This document shows, piece by piece, positions 22,622-31,575 of a stretch of DNA of 31,575 nt. Within the stretch, counting starts at the first letter, position 1, and every line of letters begins with the position of its first letter. The DNA is from Paramecium octaurelia (taxonomy: Eukaryota > Ciliophora > Oligohymenophorea > Peniculida > Parameciidae): positions 47,178 through 78,752 of the forward strand of contig CAJJDP010000061.1 in the NCBI GenBank assembly GCA_905182995.1, written 5' to 3'. Both the position numbers and the translations under genes were made by a program. The notes beneath the pieces are model-generated. The model had not been told where the DNA came from, ran no database searches, and worked only from the letters and a program-made list of their open reading frames with translations.

Positions 22622-24001
22622 ACCAAGAATTTCTTAAGTTATAGATTCAAATTTTTGTAGGGTAAGTCCCTTCTATAATTAAAAAGAAACTCATTTACGC
22701 ATAATATTGGCTTTTATCATAATATAAATTTAATAATATCTTTAGCCTGCATTTTTTCTAAGAGAATTAATTATTTAAATCAAGAGCAGATTTAGATAAG
22801 AGGATAAACAAGTTTCTTTATAATCTTTAATGGAATATTAAGGAAGCTTGCTCATTTTATTTTATTTTACAAGTAGAATAATTCTAAAAAGGAATCATTC
22901 AAATTCAGAGATTAGATCGATATTAGTTTTGGAGATCAAAATACCTTCATCGTTTATTACATTGTGCTATATGAAATCAACTTTGTAAGGAGATATTTAA
23001 TGCTTCATAATCATAAAAATAGCTATGTGAAAACTTTAGAAAAACTATTTTTACTTGAGATATCAAAAGATTTTCTGAAGCTAAATTGTAGAAATACTCA
23101 TTTAAAATGTCTTAATGGAATGATTTTCTCTAATTCAACAAATCATTTCACTGTTATTTTTGAATCTATCATCAATATGCAACAGCTACTATGGATATTG
23201 TTACTTACTAATTAATTGCACAAGTAGTTTATAGATTGCTCTCTGAAATTGAGGAATAATTCTTGTTTTTATAACGATTTTGAAAAGCGATTTTTTATAA
23301 GTTAGTACTACTTTTGCTAACTTTTAATAGGTGTTTAAAATGTTAAATATTTTGCATTTATCTTCAAAAATACATAAGTATCATTTCTTTTGAATTTAAT
23401 TTTGAACGAAATCAACTTGGTTAAATAATTAGATCTTAACCAAGGTATTTAATCAGCCCTATTGAATTTAAGATAACAACATTCAACAAACGGTTGGATT
23501 TCTTATTAGTAATTTTTTTTTGAGGAAGTAGATATGAAGATAATTTAAAACAATGCCATCTTTATGGACCATAGCTTAAATCTCAACAACCTAAAGAATA
23601 ATTTGTTTATAAAAAAAGGGATAAGAATATAGTTTAATGTTAATCAGTATGCTCATTAATTTAAAGAAACTATCATAAAGCAACCTTTTCTTAAAGTTTA
23701 GTCAACCTTATCAAGGATTCTTAGGCTCAGTAGAGAGTAATTATAAAGTAACTGGAAAAAGTACTTTTAGATTAAGAGTAAGTAAAATGGGGAAGAGGCA
23801 AATTTCACCTTTTTATTTGCTATCAATTGTAAAAAATTTCAAGGGCAAAAATTCTACGCTAAAGGCTAGGAAAATAATGCTAGCCTAGGTTTGAAACGAT
23901 ATGATTATAGTTGCCCGAAAAAAGTCTATCCCTCCTTGAGACTGAATTGTCTATTATTATTCCAAATTCTAAGAGATAAATAAGAGTAATGTTAAGAATG
24001 A
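22622..24001 (+). CDS. Candidate hypothetical protein, long TGA-free frame (ATG at 23000 gives 333 aa)
   Basis: This frame runs 459 codons without TGA, bounded by TGA at 22619-22621 and TGA at 23999-24001. It is the longest such frame I found outside the WD40 genes. The first ATG is at 23000. The product would be rich in Phe, Ile, Leu, Asn and Lys, with a hydrophobic stretch near residue 70 (QQLLWILLLTN). Its C-terminal half is polar and basic and contains NGEEANFTFLFAINCKKF and YDYSCPKKVYPSL. I recognise no domain. At about one TGA per 50 codons by chance, a run this long is unusual but not impossible in 31 kb over six frames. An upstream exon joined by a tiny intron is possible. It could be a real gene or an accident of composition. 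Confidence 0.35.
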
Positions 24002-24376
24002 TGAGTCCTGTAAATGACAGAATGAGTTCATAAAACTGCTATCACTCTATTGTATTAAGATCTTCCCTGGTAAAAGTCACATTTTCAACTACAAATTTTT
24101 TTTACCATTCAAGAAGGTCATTATGCTTATAATTATCTTTTCAATGCCTCTTTCATTAGAATACACCAAAAAATAAACTATTTGTACCGTTTTAGTTTAT
24201 CTTGTTAATAGTTTCAAAGAGAGAAACCAAAAGATAACTACCTAAAGTTTTTTTCATGCATCTCTTGAGGTGTGTTTCATGTGCAACTTTTATGCTTCAA
24301 TCTCAGCTATATCTGCTTTTCAACTCCTTGATAAATGATGTATATTCTATTTTGTAGAGTAATTAATTCAAAAATT
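24002..24376. other. Intergenic, nothing recognised
   Basis: No gene or repeat is seen before the duplicated block begins at 24377. Confidence 0.45.
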
Positions 24377-25629
24377 ATACAATTTATAATTTTAAAAATA
24401 ATCATCTTAAGCATTTATATCTATTTGAATCTTATATGTAATTTGATCTGATTTTATGAATAAACTTTGAAAATTTAGAATATTAAATTTCTTAAAAACG
24501 ATATTAATATTGATTGATGCTTCAAACTGATCACACATTTTAATTAGTTTATATATTTTTTCATTAAATTTTCATTTAATAATATTATATCAATTATTGA
24601 TGAAGATGAGTATTGAATTTGTTGAAAGGACTTTAATACATTATAAGTACTAAAATAAGGAATCAAACTATCTTTTGAGATTTTAGCATGATTTTGATTA
24701 AAAGTCTAAAAGACTGTTTCAAAAACCTTTCAGACCTTTTGAAGCTAAAAAATAATAAATTAAAATTTTTGAATCAAACACACTTTGTAGTTTGCAGTTT
24801 ACGTCCTTTTGTTTAAGGTATACTTGAAAATTCTGAGACAAATAATTCAATTAATTGAGATGTAAATTTTGCTTCTAAGTGATTTCGCTCCATGAATTAC
24901 AGTATTAAAATTTATAGATTGACCTTCCTAAGCATTCTTTCTTATGAGATGATTGTATCCATATCATAAAATGTAAAATCATTAATTATAGCCTACTTTG
25001 GAAATCATAATCATAGTAACTGAAATTTATATCTCTTTTTAAGCCTAGAGTATAAGCAAGGTAAAACTTTAAAATTAAACTCAAATTTGGAAACTAAGAA
25101 TCGAATAATCTACAATTTTTTATCATTTAAAATCCTTTGTTCTATATTAAGCGTCTATATTCTACCTTTCCATATGAATTCATTGGGTTTCTCATTAATA
25201 TATAAAGGGATCAAAAGAATGAAATATTTTTTTACTTATTTAGAGATCGAAATATAATACTGTTAGTAATCGAATTAATCCTAATAGACTTTGCTTTCAT
25301 AAAATTATTTGCCTTCAATAAATTAAATTCTATTTGAGATTCATTTTTTGGTTATTAAAATTTCAAAGATAATAAATTAATTATTTAAATGGTTTGAAAA
25401 TTAGTTTACATTCTATAAGAATTTTTTTCAAAATCAGTTTTATTTGCTAATATAAACCTTTATTCAAATATTTACATTTTCCTTTAGTGTGGGAAAATCA
25501 ATTTTTCATAACAATCGATGATGTCTTGTTTGAAGCATAAATAGCAATTTAGCATATGTTATTGGAAGACAACCATTATCAAACTAATATAACCAGCACT
25601 TTTTGAGAAAGGAATTCTTATATTTCAAA
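24377..25629. repeat. Left half of contig overlap 4 (matches 25631-26883)
   Basis: This 1253-base block is repeated after the N at 25630 with no difference that I could see. No gene is recognised inside; it is AT-rich with frequent stops in all frames. Perfect identity and the position at an N mark it as an unmerged contig end. Confidence 0.9.
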
Positions 25630-25630
25630 N
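25630..25630. other. Assembly join (single N)
   Basis: A single N lies exactly between the two identical 1253-base blocks. Confidence 0.9.
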
Positions 25631-26883
25631 ATACAATTTATAATTTTAAAAATAATCATCTTAAGCATTTATATCTATTTGAATCTTATATGTAATTTGA
25701 TCTGATTTTATGAATAAACTTTGAAAATTTAGAATATTAAATTTCTTAAAAACGATATTAATATTGATTGATGCTTCAAACTGATCACACATTTTAATTA
25801 GTTTATATATTTTTTCATTAAATTTTCATTTAATAATATTATATCAATTATTGATGAAGATGAGTATTGAATTTGTTGAAAGGACTTTAATACATTATAA
25901 GTACTAAAATAAGGAATCAAACTATCTTTTGAGATTTTAGCATGATTTTGATTAAAAGTCTAAAAGACTGTTTCAAAAACCTTTCAGACCTTTTGAAGCT
26001 AAAAAATAATAAATTAAAATTTTTGAATCAAACACACTTTGTAGTTTGCAGTTTACGTCCTTTTGTTTAAGGTATACTTGAAAATTCTGAGACAAATAAT
26101 TCAATTAATTGAGATGTAAATTTTGCTTCTAAGTGATTTCGCTCCATGAATTACAGTATTAAAATTTATAGATTGACCTTCCTAAGCATTCTTTCTTATG
26201 AGATGATTGTATCCATATCATAAAATGTAAAATCATTAATTATAGCCTACTTTGGAAATCATAATCATAGTAACTGAAATTTATATCTCTTTTTAAGCCT
26301 AGAGTATAAGCAAGGTAAAACTTTAAAATTAAACTCAAATTTGGAAACTAAGAATCGAATAATCTACAATTTTTTATCATTTAAAATCCTTTGTTCTATA
26401 TTAAGCGTCTATATTCTACCTTTCCATATGAATTCATTGGGTTTCTCATTAATATATAAAGGGATCAAAAGAATGAAATATTTTTTTACTTATTTAGAGA
26501 TCGAAATATAATACTGTTAGTAATCGAATTAATCCTAATAGACTTTGCTTTCATAAAATTATTTGCCTTCAATAAATTAAATTCTATTTGAGATTCATTT
26601 TTTGGTTATTAAAATTTCAAAGATAATAAATTAATTATTTAAATGGTTTGAAAATTAGTTTACATTCTATAAGAATTTTTTTCAAAATCAGTTTTATTTG
26701 CTAATATAAACCTTTATTCAAATATTTACATTTTCCTTTAGTGTGGGAAAATCAATTTTTCATAACAATCGATGATGTCTTGTTTGAAGCATAAATAGCA
26801 ATTTAGCATATGTTATTGGAAGACAACCATTATCAAACTAATATAACCAGCACTTTTTGAGAAAGGAATTCTTATATTTCAAA
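25631..26883. repeat. Right half of contig overlap 4 (matches 24377-25629)
   Basis: This is the identical second copy. It runs into a stretch of A residues at 26880-26890 and then unique DNA. Confidence 0.9.
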
Positions 26884-26890
26884 AAAAAAA

Positions 26891-28010
26891 TCTTTTAGAC
26901 ATATTACAATATCTTATGAGTCATTGCAAGAGATTAACTGGTACAAAATTTAAAAATCAGAAAATGATAATGAAGTTCATTATAATTATGACTGTACTGA
27001 ATTATTATTAAAATCCAATTTATATGAGTCAAGTAAAAGGTGAAAATAATCCTAGGATTTGATAGAATAAAACTATTAGTAAAGTTTGATTGAGGTTTAA
27101 TTATTAAAGCAGATTAACTCCCTATTATTTAACGATAGAAAAGAAAATATCTTCAACTCTTTCAAGAATTGCACAGATTTCTGCTTTTTAAATAGAAAAG
27201 TCTCTTTTGAATCTCATAAATTAGACAATGTTTCCTATTTATCATTATGATCGATTCATATATCTGTATCAACTGGATCACTGGTGAAAAAATGAAATAT
27301 AGTTGCCTCCTTAGTTAAGTTGTATCAAAGTCTGTAATTTTCTTCAGATTAGAAAAGTGCTCATAAAAAGCACTTAGAATAAGTATCTTTGTTGAATCAT
27401 ATACTTTAATCTATGCCTTTAATCTTTGAAGGTCTGCAGTGTTATATTCTACCTTTTACCCTAAATTTTCTTGATTTAATCTGGCAAAATTGGATGTGAT
27501 AATTAAATGATATAAACTTTCAAGTATATCTATTTGAGCATTGCCAGTAAAGATGTGAAGTACCATCAGAACTTAATTCCTTAATACTTCGAACTTAAAT
27601 TAAATGATGAGCAAATTTGGAAAACTTCAATATTGAGTAAATTCCTCTAAAAGATTTTGTTTATTTAAGTAATGTTATAAGGGCCCATTTGAATGGATCC
27701 CAGTTTTATTCATTTTTACATTCTATCTCACATTCAGAGGGTAGAAATCTTTTATGATTACATAAGAGTGCTTATCCGATTTTATCAAAGAATTCTTATT
27801 AATTCTTAGCGCTTACGATCTTTTAAAATAACGGGTTCTTGACTTATGAAAAGTGGGCATATATATAGTAATTTATCTTTAAAACCTCTTTCTAAATCAA
27901 CTTAATTTTTATTACTATCGTTTCTTTTAGTTAATTATTTGGACATTAATTCTAATTGTTGTCATATACATAGAGAGCCTCTCCTTGCTATTATTCTCAG
28001 TCTTAAAACT
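26891..28010 (+). pseudogene. Possible coding remnant, single frame with several TGAs
   Basis: One plus frame stays protein-like for about 370 codons. The first 115 codons are about 15 percent acidic and include SYESLQEINWYKIQKSEND and FNDRKENIFNSF. The later part contains PLIFEGLQCYILPFTLNFLD and is less distinctive. The frame holds about eight TGA codons, which equals the chance rate, so only the first third is moderately supported. No family is recognised. Confidence 0.28.
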
Positions 28011-28400
28011 ATAAATGAGGTCCCATAGAGTAATAAATGATGTTGTCATTATTTTTGTTTATATATTAACTCTCATTAAGATGAATTTAGCTGACAATCT
28101 GTTTAAGCTTAATTTGATCTGTAAAGAATAGTACATTATTTTAACCTAAAAAATGCATTTAAAACTAAATAAATTATTGAATACCAGATATCAAGGTCTT
28201 TCCTTTGCAAAGACATCTTTATTAGAAAAAATCTAAATTTTGATTGTTCAGAATTAGACGTAATTGACTCGTATATAAAATGATTATTCAGGCATTCTTA
28301 TAAGATAAAGGGGAAGCCTATGTTTCAAAAATATAAGTAATTTTGCATTTATTTCTCATATCACAAGAAATATTTTTTTATATTGTCTAAAGAAGCCGCC
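28011..28400. other. No clear gene
   Basis: Short coding-like pieces occur on both strands and none is convincing. Confidence 0.4.
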
Positions 28401-28419
28401 ATTTCCCTATATTTACTTA

Positions 28420-29030
28420 TGACCCTCTATTAGAAATGAGACCATTTTACTTGTATTTCAAATAATACTCTCAAAATCCTTAAATCTAAAAATTTGAATT
28501 ATGGGTGCACTATTGTTATTGACCTGAATTGCTATTCTCTATACCTTATTTAATGAAATTATTCAGGCTCGACCAATATATATTTTTAGATTTTTTGTTT
28601 TTTGATAAAAGTACCTGAGACCTAATGCTCAGGCTGCCCTTCTCTATTTAGGGTATGTGAAAGAGAATGTGGCCAGTTTCTTTTGGCAAATAACTGATTG
28701 TGCCTTTTGCTTATTGAGCCAACATTCCAACTCGTTATTCTGAAAGTGAGTTTAGTTGTGTTATATTGATTGTGTGAAACCATCTATTATTTTATTACTA
28801 CTTGGTTTCCCTTTAGCCAAAGTCTCATTCAAATACCTAGCCTTGCCTATAAATATGATATATTTATCTCTCAATACTCAGCCTTAAGCTTCATTATTCA
28901 TTTTTCTATATCCAAAGGAACAAAACCTTGAGGGAACTTTCTGAATTTTTTCCCTCATTAAAAACCTTTTTATAAGGAAGAGCTGACTCTTTAGTTGCCC
29001 ATTTAGTTACCTAGAACCTCCCTATTAGTT
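28420..29030 (-). pseudogene. Possible coding remnant, minus strand
   Basis: Reading down from about 29030, a frame of about 190 codons has only two TGAs and more glycine (about 6 percent) than expected by chance. It includes VTKWATKESALPYKKVF and RVGMLAQQAKGTISYLPKE. The purine richness of this strand also fits a coding strand. The opposite strand gives a competing hydrophobic reading. No family is recognised. If real, it is a dead gene pointing away from the WD40 array gene. Confidence 0.3.
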
Positions 29031-29040
29031 TTTAAAATTA

Positions 29041-29463
29041 TTGTCTATTTCTATTCGGATTATGAATATTGAACTGATTGAATCACTGGAATTATTTATA
29101 CAAAATATAATGATAAAATAAATAAATGACTTACATAAAATATTTAGTAAGGAAAATTTCTTGAAAGTAACAAATTTAATTTATGGAAGTTGAATCATAA
29201 AAGCAGTGGAAATATTGGGATTGAATATTTAACTATGAAATTTTGCAGATTGTGCGAAGTTGTTATTAATAATGTGTTTTATATTTGTATTCTATATTCA
29301 AAATAAATAGATAAAGTTATGCACATGTTTAGATTGATTTTCACTATAATAAATTATATAAAATCCTAATCTGAAAAATTCTTCCTGATATGCATTTACG
29401 CGGTTATAGTATAAAAAAAATAGTAAAGAAGTAGAAATTCAATAATTTTAATAAAAAAAGAAA
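29041..29463. other. Upstream region of the WD40 array gene
   Basis: This very AT-rich stretch ends in an A-rich leader directly before the ATG at 29464. It presumably contains the promoter, but I can point to no motif. Confidence 0.5.
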
Positions 29464-31575
29464 ATGGATTCCAAAACAGAGTAGAATAACAATTTGTATA
29501 AGGTTTTGACCACTGTTAAAGATTTTGATATATAATTCTACCCTATTCTTATTGAAGTGTTGAAAAGAGAAAAAATTACAGACACACTTAAAGATTTAAA
29601 AACTCAAAACCTTCAGCAGATAGGATTTCAAAATATTGAGCTCTTCATTAATATTCTTAAAATGATAAGTCAACTTGACTTTAACAAAATGAATTATTCC
29701 ACTGACCATATGTAATAAAGTAGAAAAGAATTGATTGAAAAGATATGCTAGGAGAGCCAGATCTATGAATTTTTAAAATTTCTAGTTCGTCTGACAGCCT
29801 TTGATGAGAGATTTATATAATGTGGATCAAATTCCTTGAATTTATTAGTCGAAATGAAATTTGATATGAGGGAATAAAGCTTTGAGAATATTAGGATAAA
29901 AAATACTTTTTTAGTAGGGGGAAATTTTGTAAGATGCATTTTCAATGGATCCGAATTTGATAATGTTGATATTAGTGGTATGAATTTGACTAAAGCTTAA
30001 CTGTTCAATTGTAAATGGACAAATATCAAGATACATGAGTTAAATATTTTAAATGGTCATTGTAATAGTGTCAAGGCAGTCTGTTTTTCTCAAGATGGTA
30101 AGTCAATAGCTTCTTGTAGTTATGATAATTCTGTTCGTTTGTGGGATGTGTAAACAGGTTAATAAAAGTCAATAATCAAAAGAAAGGGAAATATGAAATC
30201 TGTGTGCTTCTCACCAAATAATAATACATTAGCTTTTAACAGCCACAAATTAGTGTATTTATGGAATCTTAAAACTGGAAAATAAATAAGAAAATTACTA
30301 TTAGATGCTCATTTAACAATAGTTGAATCAGTCTCTTTCTCTCCATAAGGTGCGACATTAGCATCTAGTAGTTCAGAGAAGTCTATCCGTTTATGGGATG
30401 TTAAGACAGGATAATAAAAAGCCAAATTAGAAGGTCATTCAGATGGTGTTAAATCAATTTGTTACTCTCCTGATGGTACTACATTAGCATCTGGTAGTGC
30501 AGATAACTCCATCCGTTTATGGGATGTTAAGACAGGATAATAAAAAGCCAAATTAGATGGTCATTTAAGTTGTGTTAATTCAGTTTGTTACTCCCCTGAT
30601 GGTACAACATTAGTATCTGGCAGTTCAGATAACTCTATCCGTTTATGGGATGTTAAGACAGGATAATAAAAAGCCAAATTAGATGGTCATTCTGGAACAG
30701 TATGGTAAGTTAATTTCTCTCCTGATGGTACTACATTAGCAACTTGTAGTTCAGATAAGTCTATTCGTTTATGGGATTTTAAGACAGGATAATTAAAAGC
30801 GAAATTAATTGGTCATTCAGATTAGATTTATTCAGTCAACTTCTCTCCTGATGGCACTACATTAGCTTCATGTAGCAATGAAGAATCTATTCGGCTATGG
30901 GATGTTAAGATAGGAGAACAAAAAGCCAAATTAGATGGTCATTCAGATTATGTTTATTCAGTCGATTTCTTTCCTGATGGTACTATTATAGCATCTGGTA
31001 GTAGAGATAACTCCATCCGTTTATGGGATGTTAAGACAGGATAATAAAAAGCCAAATTAGATGGTCATCAAGATTCAGTTAGATCAGTCAATTTCTCTCC
31101 AGATGGTAATACATTAGCATTTGGTAGTAATGATAACTCTATCCGTTTATGGGATGTAAAGACAGGATAATAAAAAGCTAAATTAAATGGTCATTCGCAA
31201 GAAGTTAAATCAGTCAATTTTTCTCCTGATGGTACAACATTAGTATCTGGCAGTTCAGATAACTCTATCCGTTTATGGGATGTTAAGAAAGGATAATAAA
31301 AAGCCAAATTAGATGGTCATTCTATGATGGTCATGTCAGTCAAGTTCTCTCCTGATGGTACTACATTAGCTTCAGGTAGTTAAGATACTTCTATCCGTTT
31401 ATGGGATGTTAAGACAGGATAATAAAAAGCCAAATTAAAAGGCCATAAAGAGTCAGTTAGATCAGTCAATTTCTCTCCTGATGGTACTACATTAGCATCT
31501 GGTAGTTCAGATGAGTCTATCCGTTTATGGGATGTTAAGACAGGATAATAAAAAGCCAAATTAGATGGTCATTCT
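29464..31575 (+). CDS. Large WD40 tandem-repeat protein with pentapeptide-like segment, 3' end outside window
   Basis: The frame is open for 704 codons from the ATG at 29464 to the window edge, with TAA and TAG as glutamine and no TGA. Residues 1-139 are polar and helical with no named domain. Residues 140-190 resemble pentapeptide repeats ([20 protein letters not shown], then GMNLTKAQLFNCKW). From residue 198, twelve WD40 units of 42 residues follow, and a thirteenth begins at the edge. The typical unit is [41 protein letters not shown], with the GH and WD signatures, the Asp of the tight turn and the Ser of the structural tetrad. Units 1 and 2 are more divergent. Twelve or more blades would give two propellers. 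I recall this architecture from multigene families of Paramecium and Tetrahymena. It is probably a scaffold protein, with partners unknown. Confidence 0.93.
30055..31566 (+). repeat. Twelve tandem 126-bp WD40-coding units
   Basis: The period is exactly 126 bases (42 codons), giving 1512 bases in twelve units. Units 3 to 12 are nearly identical over the end of each blade ([19 protein letters not shown]), including synonymous positions such as the CGT arginine and the TAATAA glutamine pair. Units 1 and 2 are older and divergent. The pattern points to recent unit duplication or gene conversion. Confidence 0.93.

Noticed and set aside
5500..28010. TGA encoding tryptophan in the decayed regions
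   Set aside because: Several TGAs sit where Trp would fit, but intact genes use TGG for Trp and TGA as stop, and TGA in the remnants is about as frequent as chance predicts. G-to-A decay explains it better.
29763..29945. Minus-strand 60-codon frame
   Set aside because: It is the shadow of the N-terminal part of the WD40 array gene.
1..31575. Internal eliminated sequences, transposons, telomeric repeats, CRISPR arrays, tRNA or rRNA genes
   Set aside because: The intact genes are uninterrupted. I found no terminal inverted repeats, transposase motifs, G-rich telomere repeats, spaced direct repeats or cloverleaf structures. TA-bounded excised elements cannot be recognised by eye in DNA this rich in TA.

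Overview
The window looks like ciliate macronuclear-type DNA, most probably from Paramecium or a close relative. Three gene loci stay open over long distances only if TAA and TAG are read as glutamine and TGA is the sole stop. Homology between the loci confirms this: glutamine codons fall inside aligned WD40 blades, and both complete genes end in TGA at the same homologous place. One gene carries a 28-base GTA...TAG intron. That length is typical of Paramecium and far shorter than usual Tetrahymena introns. The base composition is very AT-rich and coding strands use short AT-rich leaders.

Layout: positions 1-4.4 kb hold a minus-strand WD40 gene (3130-4386), plus a second, divergent copy (1701-2724) cut off at a single N. 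From 5 to 11 kb there is no intact gene, but several stretches look like eroded coding sequence on both strands. From 11.4 to 16.9 kb a plus-strand WD40 gene appears three times: a 5' part, a full copy (13322-14750) and a 3' part, separated by a 590-base N gap and a single N. At 17.3-17.8 kb is a recognisable pseudogene of a MORN-like repeat family. From 17.8 to 29.4 kb I see further coding-like remnants, one long open frame (22622-24001) and a 1.25-kb block repeated without visible change on either side of a single N. From 29464 to the window end runs a large WD40 gene with twelve tandem 126-bp repeats, still open at the edge.

The most important structural point concerns the N-containing joins. 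All four (2725, 12406-12995, 15399, 25630) are flanked by dovetail overlaps: the last 1.0-1.5 kb before the N is repeated immediately after it. This is the pattern of contig ends that overlap but were not merged, not of real tandem duplication. The contig 12996-15398 appears to be an alternative allele inserted between two contigs that share exactly 25 identical bases. The true locus is therefore shorter than the window, and the apparent gene copies are probably alleles.

Functionally, all three recognised loci encode beta-propeller (WD40) proteins, which are protein-interaction scaffolds. No operon logic applies. I found no CRISPR array, tRNA, rRNA, telomeric repeat or recognisable mobile element.

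Caution for the remnants: in this base composition TGA occurs roughly once per 50 codons by chance, so moderately long frames under this code are weak evidence. Calls without homology are given low confidence.
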